33,845 nucleotides of DNA from Pirellulales bacterium (lineage in GTDB: Bacteria > Planctomycetota > Planctomycetia > Pirellulales > JAICIG01). Of the stretch, positions 15,347-22,596 are shown piece by piece (the first letter of the stretch is position 1; each line of letters starts with the position of its first letter). The translations under genes were made by a program, and so were the position numbers. Under the pieces are notes generated by a model. It did no database searches and was not told the DNA's origin. It was given only the letters and a program-made list of their open reading frames with translations. The stretch lies in NCBI GenBank assembly GCA_025927475.1, contig JAICLL010000062.1, positions 1 to 33,845 on the forward strand, read 5' to 3'.

Positions 15347-16870
15347 TTACCGGCCCAGCCTGGGTTCGTCTTGCCGCGCTCTTTTTGCCGCGTCGGCATC
15401 GTAACGTGCCCGCTCCAACGGCGTGAGCCATCGATAACCGGTCCCCTTAAGCAGATAGCGATCAAGCACGTCGGCCAAGGGCGAGTACGCCGACCGGTGA
15501 TCCAGTTCAGGCTGCCAACAGATCGCGTACATGTTGGCGTCGATGACAATTCCGGCTTTCGATCGCCGCAACGCGCGCAACGCCGCGATGAAACCTTCAC
15601 GCTCGGTCTCTAGCACCTGTGTCTCATCGCCACGGTCGAGCCCGATCGCCGCAAGGGGGCGGGGGTCGTCGAACGAGTGCCAGATGTCAAAATGCAGCAC
15701 CTTGAGGTGCTTGAGCGCCTGCAGCGATTGAAGCGATTCCGGCGTCGCCAGGCAGTAATCGAGCGTCAGCTCCTCCAGCGCTTGCAAAACTTTGAGGCAG
15801 GCAACGTCGGCCAAACCTCCGTCGCCCACGAACACCCTTCGGAGGCCGAGCGATTTCAAACGTGGAAACGTGGCGAGATGACGAAGATCCTCCTCGCTTA
15901 CCTGACAGAAGTACAAGTCGATGGCTTCCAGATCCGGCAGTGCGGGCAAATGGGTGAGCAGCGATGGTTGGTCTCCAAAAGCGTCGGAAAAGCTGAGTGA
16001 CTTGAGGTGCGTCAGGCCGGCGAGGCAGGCCAGGTTCTCGGCGGCGATCTCCGTACCTTGCATGTGCAGACGCTCAAGCCGGGACATCTTGCCGGCGGCC
16101 ACAAGGCAATCGTGCGCCAATCGCTTCGCGTCGCCCTCGCTTTTCCAGCTCTTCGTCTCGATGCGCAGCTCCCGAAGTTGCCGCATCTCACTGAGTGCTT
16201 CGATCATCGCGGGGGTCAAGCGGTCGGCTTTGAGGGACAAGTATCGCAGCTTGGGCAGCCGCGAGATTCGCTGGAGCCGGTCTTCGACGGTAGCGCCGTA
16301 GCGTTCGACGTCTGTTGTGGAAATGCGTGCGCCGACGATGTAACGACGATAACGATCGGCCCCGACGAGATCGAGCCATTTGGGCCCTTTCCGCTCCAGC
16401 CAGACTGTTGTATAGGGTTCGTGCGAAAATGCGGTGAGCAACGGATCCTGCAGATCGGCCCGGTTGCGGGCAGTGGAATACCACCCGCAACAGGCGGCCG
16501 CGAGCGCGATGGCGGCGAACATGGTCCGCAGGCTCCAGCGAAATCCTGGCCGGTAGCGGCGCAAAGCCCATTCGCAGGCCGCGGCCGGCGCTACCAAGAG
16601 CAGGAACCACACCAGGGCGTCCGCGGCCAGCCAACCGGCACTATAGTCCCAACTATGGATGCGAAAATCGAAGTATCCGACCATCGCGATGTTGTGCCAG
16701 TTCCACACGAACGGCCAGCCATGCGCGGCTCGAAGGGCTCGCCCGGGATTGTCATGGACGGCGCCTTCGCTCAAATTCGCCAATACGACCGGCGCGCCGA
16801 TAACTACCAACACAATCAAGGTCAAGACTCGCGGGCGATAGTGCCACAGCGCTCGAACTTTCGATCGCAT
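15347..16870 (-). CDS. Leucine-rich-repeat membrane protein
   Basis: 507 residues from the ATG at 16870. Three hydrophobic segments lie in the N-terminal third: about 14-33 (VLTLIVLVVIGAPVVLANL), 80-100 and 115-130, the last in FRWSLRTMFAAIALAAACC, a motif that recurs in planctomycete membrane proteins. Residues about 200-430 carry six or seven degenerate leucine-rich repeats (for example LPKLRYLSLKADRLTPAMIE, LRELRIE, LERLHMQGTEIAAENLACL, LKSLSFSD, LEAIDLYFCQVSEEDLRHL, LKSLGLRRV, LEELTLDYCLATPESL). This looks like a membrane-tethered binding domain; the ligand is unknown. A frame extension to 17056 adds 62 residues without such features. Confidence 0.82.
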   Translation of the reverse strand: MRSKVRALWHYRPRVLTLIVLVVIGAPVVLANLSEGAVHDNPGRALRAAHGWPFVWNWHNIAMVGYFDFRIHSWDYSAGWLAADALVWFLLLVAPAAACEWALRRYRPGFRWSLRTMFAAIALAAACCGWYSTARNRADLQDPLLTAFSHEPYTTVWLERKGPKWLDLVGADRYRRYIVGARISTTDVERYGATVEDRLQRISRLPKLRYLSLKADRLTPAMIEALSEMRQLRELRIETKSWKSEGDAKRLAHDCLVAAGKMSRLERLHMQGTEIAAENLACLAGLTHLKSLSFSDAFGDQPSLLTHLPALPDLEAIDLYFCQVSEEDLRHLATFPRLKSLGLRRVFVGDGGLADVACLKVLQALEELTLDYCLATPESLQSLQALKHLKVLHFDIWHSFDDPRPLAAIGLDRGDETQVLETEREGFIAALRALRRSKAGIVIDANMYAICWQPELDHRSAYSPLADVLDRYLLKGTGYRWLTPLERARYDADAAKRARQDEPRLGR

Positions 16871-17287
16871 TCGCTGTTTCCGGGGCACCGTGTTGGATTT
16901 CAATGAACCCAATTCTAACGCGCCTTCCGCACCGCTTGCCACCGGACAGCCACCTGACAGAACCGACGACAATCGAGGCATCCGTCCTTGGTCTCGTAAA
17001 TGTCGCGCGAGGCGGGGAATAGCCACGACTTGCGACGGACCGCTTTGGGCGTTCATCGGCGCCTAAAGACGGCGTTTCCCTGCCGAATTGGCAACCCGGT
17101 CGGGCACGCTCAGATTGCTGCCGGCGAGAAACGAGCTAAACTTCTCTTTACCTGCCGCCGAATCCGAACTATAAGTGGATAGGCGACAAGAGTTTGCAGC
17201 AAGCGCCCACTGGCCCCCGCGGCAAGACTTGCGCGTTTGGTATCCAGATTGCTTTGAAGTGTTCCGCACTCTTCAACTGTCTTGGCC
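16871..17287. other. Intergenic stretch with a divergent promoter region
   Basis: About 415 bp between divergent genes. I see no gene; the short frames here overlap and have no domain. The plus-strand promoter candidate at 17147-17175 lies inside. Confidence 0.5.
17147..17175 (+). promoter_or_regulatory. Candidate promoter of the response regulator
   Basis: TTTACC (17147-17152), a 17-bp spacer and TATAAG (17170-17175). Transcription would begin near 17182, with a leader of about 105 nt. The -10 box is five of six to consensus. Confidence 0.4.
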
Positions 17288-17707
17288 ATGCATCCCTCGA
17301 TCTTGATTACCGACGACGACCGCGGCTTCCGCGAGACGCTGCGCGGGCTATTCGAGCCGCAGGGCTTTCGCACTTGGCTGGCCGGCGATGGCGACGAGGC
17401 CTTGCGGATCGTCCGCGATCAAGACATCCATCTGCTGCTGCTCGACATGCACATGCCGCGGCTGACCGGCTTGGAAACGCTGCGGCTGGTCAAGCAATTC
17501 AAATCGCGGCTGCCCTGCATTCTGCTTTCGGCCAATCCCGACGAAGGTCTGGTGGAAGAAGCGCTTCGGGCAGACGCTTTCTCGTTTCTCAGCAAGCCAG
17601 TCACGCGCTTGGCGATCACGAATACGGTGCGTTTGGCGCTGGCCCGCACCTATGAGTGGGCCTGCCCGATGGAAGAAGATCATCGGGTGGATGATAGTGG
17701 GGGCTAG
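17288..17707 (+). CDS. Single-domain response regulator (CheY-like receiver)
   Basis: 139 residues from ATG 17288. Only the receiver domain is present: acidic pair D9-D10-D11 (ILITDDDRG), phospho-acceptor D53 (LLLLDMHMP), S81 (ILLSAN) in the Thr/Ser switch position, and K103 (FLSKPV). A 25-residue tail has no output domain. It would be phosphorylated by a histidine kinase not encoded in this window and act by protein contact. Adjacent to no kinase, so an orphan. The stop overlaps a 15-bp direct repeat described at 17696. Confidence 0.9.
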   Translation: MHPSILITDDDRGFRETLRGLFEPQGFRTWLAGDGDEALRIVRDQDIHLLLLDMHMPRLTGLETLRLVKQFKSRLPCILLSANPDEGLVEEALRADAFSFLSKPVTRLAITNTVRLALARTYEWACPMEEDHRVDDSGG

Positions 17708-17742
17708 TGGATACAGTGGGGGCTAGTGGCTGGTGGCTAGTG
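17696..17742. repeat. Short heptamer array D with 15-bp direct repeat
   Basis: A 15-bp direct repeat AGTGGGGGCTAGTGG occurs at 17696-17710 and 17715-17729, overlapping the stop codon of the receiver gene. It runs into three heptamers, GCTAGTG, GCTGGTG and GCTAGTG (17722-17742). It appears to be a short member of the same class as arrays A to C. Confidence 0.7.
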
Positions 17743-17765
17743 CACGCCGAGTCCCATCGACGCAG

Positions 17766-17797
17766 GCGGGGCATCGCTAAGGCACTGCCTGGGCCGC
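17766..17797 (-). repeat. REP-1 repeat, copy d (diverged, reverse)
   Basis: In reverse complement it reads like REP-1: GCGGCCCAGGCAGTGCCT then TAGCGATGCCCCGC, the same spacing as at 1802 and 10261 with several substitutions. Confidence 0.6.
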
Positions 17798-17876
17798 GCA
17801 AAATGGCCGTTTGCGGACGCGAACCGGCCAAGCGTTTTGTGCTAGACTTGTTCCGCTCCGCCACCGCTGGACTTGC

Positions 17877-18568
17877 CCCTAATGCCGCGAGATTAGGCCG
17901 CAAGCCGTTTGCGGGCTTGCGCTCGGGGCGCGGTCATGTAGGAGTATTTTTGCGGTCGTTTTTTTAAGGAGGCGAGGTTCTTTGCGGCCAGGACGATGCC
18001 CGACCACGGAAGCGGCAATGGCTCGCAGCAGTTCTCTTTCAATGCGGCTTTGCTCCAAGTCGTCCGAGTAACGCAGTGCCTCGGCAAAGTTATGAATATG
18101 GTTCCTTGCGGCAGTGAAGCTCAGCGCGCGGGGAGCAGCGTTGTGACGCGACACCGCCTGAGCCATCCGCACGCGAATCCAATTATACGCCAGGAAATGC
18201 ATCCACAACTCTTTGCGGACCATCTCAGGCGTTTGACACAGCGAGTGATGGATGTTGAGAGTCTTGCCGAATACCACATCGACGCCGCGAGCTTTGAGGA
18301 GGGCAGTGTCTCGGTACGCATCGTACAGGCGGTCGGGCAGGCGCTTATGCGCGGTGCAGTAGCTGAAACTCGCGAAACGGCAAACCCTCTTCCGCCTTCA
18401 ACCGCTTAATTTCGGTTTGCACCTGACTCGGCAGTGATTCCTTGGCACGATGCGCCATCCTTGGCCTCCTTTGCTCTTTCGTTTGTTTGACCACGCTCGA
18501 AAGATGCCAGAGGAGGCCTTTTTTGCCTATACTATTAATCGCTTCCGCCTAATCTCGCGGCATTAGGG
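17877..18568 (-). mobile_element. Internally deleted IS4-like insertion sequence (692 bp)
   Basis: The ends are perfect 22-bp inverted repeats, 17877-17898 and 18547-18568 (starting CCCTAATGCCGCGAG). They are flanked by a direct duplication CTTGC at 17872-17876 and 18569-18573, which fits a 5-bp target site. The interior has only fragments of an IS4-type transposase on the minus strand, with the central catalytic part missing. So the element is non-autonomous and could be moved only by a full-length relative elsewhere in the genome. Its insertion lies between the receiver gene and the Cys-rich lipoprotein gene. Confidence 0.85.
17879..18458 (-). pseudogene. IS4-family transposase remnant
   Basis: From the ATG at 18458 the first frame gives 37 residues (MAHRAKESLPSQVQTEIKRL...) and then stops at 18345. 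In another frame follow RLPDRLYDAYRDTALLKARG and VDVVF, and then directly the family's C-terminal signature CQTPEMVRKELWMHFLAYNWI, RALSFTAARNHIHNF, to a TAG inside the left inverted repeat. In intact relatives DVVF is separated from that C-terminal region by the strand carrying a catalytic acidic residue and by most of the DDE fold; here that interval is gone. Frameshift plus internal deletion make it non-functional. Confidence 0.8.
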
Positions 18569-18684
18569 CTTGCCCCGCTTGTGTCACTTATCGGCGTTCT
18601 AGCGATTCGCTGAATTTCAGCGATGGGAGCGACGATACTTTCAATGCGTCCCGAGCGTGACCCAGGTGACAAGGAAATCGAACG

Positions 18685-19020
18685 ATGAAGCGCGCCTTGT
18701 TTGCGGCGTTGCTGCTGGCGGCGAGCGGCCTGAGCAGCGGTTGCTGCTGGAACGGCCGTTGCGGCCACGGCGACGAATGCAAGAACGGACAATTCCAGAA
18801 TTGCGGCTTGTTCCACGCCAAGCGTTGCCCCGAGTGCGGCAAAAGCTGCGGCTGGTTCCACAAGTGCGGAGGCTGGTTTAAGAAGCACCATGCGCCGCCG
18901 GAGGGCGCGATCGGGCCCTATGGGGGCGGGCCGCCCGCCGCGCAAATCACGTATCCGTATTACACCAATCGTGGACCGCGCGACTTCTTGGCGCGCGAGC
19001 CGCGCGGCATCGGCCCGTAA
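18685..19020 (+). CDS. Cys-rich lipoprotein
   Basis: 111 residues. A lipoprotein signal (MKRALFAALLLAASGLSSGC) ends at Cys20. The mature part has about ten further Cys, several His and Trp/Phe (CCWNGRCGHGDECKN, CGLFHAKRCPECGKSCGWFH, CGGWFKKHH), then a Gly/Pro tail (PPEGAIGPYGGGPPAAQI). The Cys-x2-Cys and Cys/His spacing could bind metal or form disulfides outside the membrane. Ribosome binding site AAGGAA lies 9 nt before the ATG. It begins about 115 bp after the IS remnant and ends before a strong terminator. Small proteins of this type are common in planctomycetes; role unknown. Confidence 0.8.
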   Translation: MKRALFAALLLAASGLSSGCCWNGRCGHGDECKNGQFQNCGLFHAKRCPECGKSCGWFHKCGGWFKKHHAPPEGAIGPYGGGPPAAQITYPYYTNRGPRDFLAREPRGIGP

Positions 19021-19051
19021 TCTGCCGCTGCTCGAACCGACTCGATACATG

Positions 19052-19101
19052 CGAGGCGCCGGCCGCACGGGGGGAAAACAGCGGCCGGCGTCTCGTTTTT
19101 T
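19052..19101 (+). terminator. Intrinsic terminator of the Cys-rich lipoprotein gene
   Basis: A 15-bp stem (19052-19066 with 19081-19095, one G-U pair), a 14-nt loop and TTTTTTA at 19096-19101. It lies 30 nt after the lipoprotein stop. Confidence 0.9.
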
Positions 19102-19102
19102 A

Positions 19103-19162
19103 TTTCCCAACGGCACTGTCGTCGAGAAAGTCGGACACCGCGATCGGTTTTACGAGGATTGA
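19103..19162 (+). pseudogene. C-terminal remnant of a RelE-like toxin
   Basis: The last 19 codons before a TGA at 19160 read FPNGTVVEKVGHRDRFYED. VVEKVGHRDRFY matches the C-terminal strand of RelE/ParE-type toxins (typically VxVGHRRDVY). The stop is immediately followed by ATG 19164 of the XRE antitoxin, the usual toxin-antitoxin order for HigBA-type pairs. Everything upstream is the lipoprotein terminator, so the rest of the toxin is lost. Confidence 0.55.
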
Positions 19163-19163
19163 A

Positions 19164-19496
19164 ATGAGCGTGCAAACGCTAACGCTCGCTGGCGAACGAT
19201 TTGTAATTCTGCCCGAAGCCGAATATCTGCGGCTGGCTGGCGAGCCGACTGAGCCGGAAATGCCTCCGGCAAATGCACGTGGCAATTATCCGGCGCGCGA
19301 AGCGATGCGCGTCCTCCTTGCCCGCAAGATCATTCGGCAGCGGCGTGCTCGCTCGCTAAGCCAGCCGGAGCTTGCGAAGCTCGCGGGACTTTCCGCAGAA
19401 ACGCTGCGCGATATCGAGCAAGCCAAACGTTCGGCAACTGCCGCGGAAATCAAGAAGATCGATCGGGCGTTCGCGAAGGCGGGCGCAAAAGATTGA
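19164..19496 (+). CDS. XRE-family antitoxin-like protein
   Basis: 110 residues. The N-terminal part (LTLAGERFVILPEAEYLRLA) resembles the linker/strand found in front of the DNA-binding domain of toxin-neutralising XRE proteins, and residues about 50-105 hold a helix-turn-helix of the Cro/CI type (RQRRARSLSQPELAKLAGLS then AETLRDIEQAKRSATAAEIK). It would repress its own promoter and neutralise a RelE-type toxin, but only 19 codons of a toxin remain just upstream. Its 3' end overlaps the end of the convergent gene at 19450 by 47 bp. Confidence 0.82.
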   Translation: MSVQTLTLAGERFVILPEAEYLRLAGEPTEPEMPPANARGNYPAREAMRVLLARKIIRQRRARSLSQPELAKLAGLSAETLRDIEQAKRSATAAEIKKIDRAFAKAGAKD

Positions 19497-20214
19497 CTCC
19501 AAAGGTCGATGCGATGGGAAGCGCTCCCTGCCAATCGGGAAACGGAGCGCCGGGGCGTTCGACATCCAGCCTTTCACCGCGTTGCCCTCGCCAACCTCGA
19601 TACCTGCCTTGCCAATTGTCCGGCGCCAGCCGCAGGGCCAGCTCGGGCTGACCGGTCAAGGCAAACACGGCTTGCAAATTGAGCACTTCGCGCCACGTCA
19701 ATCGGCGGGGTGGCTCGGCGGTCGCCAGTGCGTCGAGGTATTCGGCGATCGAGGCGATCTCGTCGGCGGGCGATGGTTTCACCCGCCAGCTCCAATAATG
19801 CGCCCAGCGCGTCAGCAGCTCGGGCCGCCACGAGAGTTCGAGCGAGAACGCTTGCCGCAGCGCTTCGCCGGCCTGTGGGTCGGAGGCGCGCCGCGCGAGG
19901 TAAAAGTCGAATTGCTGGTTGCCCGTGCCCCAGCCGGCCGCTAGTTCGCGCAGCACCACGTCTCGGTCGCGCCGGCGCTCGAGCGCGGCGATTTGGCCGG
20001 CCGCTTCGCGGTAACTCGCCGCCTGGCCAATGCGGTAGGCGGTCCATTGAGTGCCCGCACCGTTGCCGTAATACCACCACAGGCCGCCGGCCAATCCACC
20101 CACCGCAGCGAGCAAGGCCGCCCAGGACAGGAATCGCGAGTGGTTAGGTCGAATCGGTAGCCCTCCCGCCCGTGATTGCTGGCAGCAACGCCTCGCCTGC
20201 CCGCGACGACTCAT
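19450..20214 (-). CDS. Single-pass membrane protein of unknown function
   Basis: 254 residues. A hydrophobic segment near residues 29-49 (LSWAALLAAVGGLAGGLWWYY) follows a basic cytoplasmic N-terminus. The rest is helix-rich and probably periplasmic: RIGQAASYREAAGQIAALER, LRQAFSLELSWRPELLTRWA, IASIAEYLDALATAEPPRRL, LNLQAVFALTGQPELALRLA. I recognise no domain. It is downstream of fabF by 37 bp on the same strand, so probably the last gene of the fatty-acid operon. Its final codons overlap the XRE antitoxin gene in convergent orientation. Confidence 0.7.
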   Translation of the reverse strand: MSRRGQARRCCQQSRAGGLPIRPNHSRFLSWAALLAAVGGLAGGLWWYYGNGAGTQWTAYRIGQAASYREAAGQIAALERRRDRDVVLRELAAGWGTGNQQFDFYLARRASDPQAGEALRQAFSLELSWRPELLTRWAHYWSWRVKPSPADEIASIAEYLDALATAEPPRRLTWREVLNLQAVFALTGQPELALRLAPDNWQGRYRGWRGQRGERLDVERPGAPFPDWQGALPIASTFGVNLLRPPSRTPDRSS

Positions 20215-20251
20215 CGTCGATCGATCGCAAGCGGACGATCCCGACGTAGGC

Positions 20252-21535
20252 TCAGCCCTTGAACCGCGACGCGATCAGCGTGATGTTCTGCCCGCCGAAA
20301 CCAAAACTGTTGCTCACCGCAATATTGCACTTCGCCTCGCGAGCGGCGTTGGGCACATAGTCGAGATCGCAGTCGGGGTCGGGCGTTTCGTAGTTGATGG
20401 TGGGCGGCAACACGTTGTCGCGGATGGCCAACAGGCAGACAATCAATTCGGTCGCGCCGGCCGCCGCAATCAGATGGCCCATCATGCTCTTGGTGCTCGA
20501 CACGGGCGTGCGATAAGCCCGATCGCCAAACACCCGTTTGATGGCCAGCGTTTCGACGCGGTCGTTCACGTCGGTGCTGGTGCCGTGGGCGTTGATGTAA
20601 TCGACGTCGTCCACGTTCACACCCGCGTCGGCCAGCGCCATTCGCAGGCAACTGGCGGCGCCGCGGCCTTCGGGATGGGTGTCGGTGATGCGGAAGGCGT
20701 CGGCGGTCGAGCCAAAGCCGGTTACCTCGCCATAGATGCGGGCGCCGCGGGCTTTGGCGAATTCGAGGTCTTCCAGCACGAGCATGCCCGAACCCTCGCC
20801 CAGCACAAAACCATCGCGGTTTTTGTCAAACGGGCGCGAGGCCTTGGTGGGCTCTTCGTTGTGCGTCGACAATGCGGTGAGCAGGTTGAAGCCGGTGACG
20901 CCGAAGGGATGAATCATGCTGTGCGTGCCGCCCGAAAGCATCACGTCGGCATCGCCGCGGCGGATCATTTCAACCGCTTCGCCCACGGCCTGGCTGCTGG
21001 CGGCGCAGGCCGTCAGGCAATTGACATTCGGTCCCTGGGCGTTGAACAGGCTCGCCAGATGGCCGGCGGGCATGTTCGGCTCTTGCTCCAACTCGGAAAG
21101 CGGATGCAGAATCTCCATGCCGATCTTGGTGAACTTGGCGATGTTGAGTTCGTCGCCATCGAGCGCGGCGATCATCATCTGCGTAAAGCGGTCGAAGTCT
21201 TGCTGACCTTCGCCGCAGCCCAGATAGACGCCAAACCGCGTGGGATCGAGCGCGGCGTCCGACAGTCCCGCGTCGGCGACGGCCTGCTTGGCCGCGCCCA
21301 CGGCAAACCGCGTGTGCCGGCCGCGATACTTCCACTTCTCGGGATCTTCGCCGACCTTCGAAACGTCCCAGTCGCGGACTTCGGCGGAGATTTGGGTGGG
21401 AAAATTGCTGGCGTCGAACAGCGTGGTGCGGCCGATGCCCGACTCGGAATTCAGCAGCCGCTTCCAGAGTGTTTCCACATCGTGACCCAGCGGGGTCACG
21501 CAGCCGATGCCAGTAACTACGACGCGACGTCTCAT
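20252..21535 (-). CDS. fabF: 3-oxoacyl-ACP synthase II
   Basis: 427 residues, full length for KAS II. The catalytic triad is C177 (TACAASSQA), H317 (NAHGTSTDVND) and H354 (MMGHLIAAAG), with the Gly-rich C-terminal FGFGGQN. It elongates acyl-ACP with malonyl-ACP. It is the fifth gene in the minus-strand series dehydratase, FabG, ACP, dehydratase, FabF. An AT-rich inverted heptamer hairpin (21540-21620) fills the gap to the gene before it, which could lower its expression relative to the others. Because it carries Cys-His-His and not the chain-length-factor substitution, it should be active. Confidence 0.95.
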   Translation of the reverse strand: MRRRVVVTGIGCVTPLGHDVETLWKRLLNSESGIGRTTLFDASNFPTQISAEVRDWDVSKVGEDPEKWKYRGRHTRFAVGAAKQAVADAGLSDAALDPTRFGVYLGCGEGQQDFDRFTQMMIAALDGDELNIAKFTKIGMEILHPLSELEQEPNMPAGHLASLFNAQGPNVNCLTACAASSQAVGEAVEMIRRGDADVMLSGGTHSMIHPFGVTGFNLLTALSTHNEEPTKASRPFDKNRDGFVLGEGSGMLVLEDLEFAKARGARIYGEVTGFGSTADAFRITDTHPEGRGAASCLRMALADAGVNVDDVDYINAHGTSTDVNDRVETLAIKRVFGDRAYRTPVSSTKSMMGHLIAAAGATELIVCLLAIRDNVLPPTINYETPDPDCDLDYVPNAAREAKCNIAVSNSFGFGGQNITLIASRFKG

Positions 21536-21539
21536 AGCA

Positions 21540-21620
21540 GATTTTGGATTTTAGGTTTTGGATTTTCGATTTTGCTCCCGATTGCCATCAATCGAAAATC
21601 CAAAATCGAAAATCTAAAAT
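21540..21620. repeat. AT-rich heptamer array C, inverted halves (hairpin)
   Basis: Five 7-bp units GATTTTG, GATTTTA, GGTTTTG, GATTTTC, GATTTTG (21540-21574), an 18-bp spacer, then four units CGAAAAT, CCAAAAT, CGAAAAT, CTAAAAT (21593-21620). A 16-bp perfect pairing exists between 21556-21571 and 21590-21605. It sits in the 90-bp gap between fabF and the upstream dehydratase. Confidence 0.92.
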
Positions 21621-21625
21621 CGCGA

Positions 21626-22159
21626 TTACGCCGTACCGATTTCAGCTCGCAGCGCAAGAAGTCCGGGCGGCTCGATCAGCTTGCCGCCATCGCTGGCCCG
21701 GCCCACGTCGAACACGCCCAGCAGCTTCATCGTAAACACAAAGTTCTTCGGTTCAAACAGCGTCTTGGCCCGGCCCGTATCGTCGAGATGGGCAAACATG
21801 ATTTCGGCTTCGGCTTGCAAGCGGTCGCCCACGTGGCTGGTGGCGGTGACCGTGGCGCCCCCTTCGGTGATCGAACCAATCACGGCGGTGTAACGCAGCG
21901 TGTCGCCCGGCACGGCCAGAAAATGGAAGGTCGCTTTGGAGACCTTGGCCAAAATCACCTTTTCCTCGAACCGGTTGTGCTCACCCACCAGCAGCCCGCC
22001 GGTTTGCGCCAGCCCCTCCAGGATCAGGCTGGCGGGCATTACCGGGTAGCCGGGAAAATGGTCGTGCAGGTGCTCCTCGGCCAGGCTCACGTTTTTGATG
22101 GCCGTGGCCCGCCGCCCGCTTTCAAACTCGGTGAACTTATCGATCCAGATCCAGCGCAT
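21626..22159 (-). CDS. 3-hydroxyacyl-ACP dehydratase, FabZ-like hotdog (second copy)
   Basis: 177 residues. Hotdog fold with the FabZ active site: H34 in HFPGYPVMPASLILEGLAQT and E48. Its opening MRWIWIDKFTEFESGRRATA is like that of planctomycete FabA/FabZ proteins. It dehydrates 3-hydroxyacyl-ACP to the enoyl form. The ATG overlaps the ACP stop by one base (TGATG), so the two are probably translationally coupled. It resembles but differs clearly from the other dehydratase of the operon (23352-23858). Confidence 0.92.
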   Translation of the reverse strand: MRWIWIDKFTEFESGRRATAIKNVSLAEEHLHDHFPGYPVMPASLILEGLAQTGGLLVGEHNRFEEKVILAKVSKATFHFLAVPGDTLRYTAVIGSITEGGATVTATSHVGDRLQAEAEIMFAHLDDTGRAKTLFEPKNFVFTMKLLGVFDVGRASDGGKLIEPPGLLALRAEIGTA

Positions 22160-22551
22160 CAGGCGGCGACCCCGACCTTGCTCTCGACGTAGCGGACCAT
22201 GTCCTGCACCGTGAGCAGGTTGCCAAAATCTTTGACGTTCGGATTTGACGAAAACGCGTCGAGGTCGGCAAACGGCATCCTTTCGCGCAATTGCTTCAGG
22301 CCGTCGGGCGTGACCTTGCCGTCGCGCACGTATTCGCTGTTGGTCAGAATGTCTTCGGGAAACAGCTCGCCGCGCGGCACCTTGATGTTGAACGATTTCT
22401 CCAGGCGGAAAACGATGTCGAGAAAGTCGATCGATTCGGCGCCCAGGTCGCCCACCAAGGTGGCTTCGGGCGTGACTTCGTCTTCTTCGACGCCCAGGGC
22501 CTCGACGAGGCAGGTTTTGATTTTGTCAAAGATTTCTTGCTTGCTCGGCAT
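22159..22551 (-). CDS. Acyl carrier protein, long form
   Basis: 130 residues from ATG 22551, preceded by AGGAGA at a good distance (about 8 nt). Phosphopantetheine serine is S40 in LGAESIDFLDIVF. At 130 residues it is about 50 longer than a housekeeping AcpP; the extra part (residues 65-125, with GLKQLRERMPFADLDAFSSN and a final helix LTVQDMVRYVESKV) suggests a C-terminal extension specific to this pathway. Lies between FabG and the second dehydratase in a compact operon. Confidence 0.93.
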   Translation of the reverse strand: MPSKQEIFDKIKTCLVEALGVEEDEVTPEATLVGDLGAESIDFLDIVFRLEKSFNIKVPRGELFPEDILTNSEYVRDGKVTPDGLKQLRERMPFADLDAFSSNPNVKDFGNLLTVQDMVRYVESKVGVAA

Positions 22552-22596
22552 GGAAGCGTTCTCCTGCAAACCCATATTCGTAATTAATAACGTGCG

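Noticed and set aside
20474..22192. Plus-strand frame of 572 residues antisense to fabF
   Set aside because: Shadow that even runs through the AT-rich heptamer array, giving a nonsensical peptide; the minus genes are well supported.
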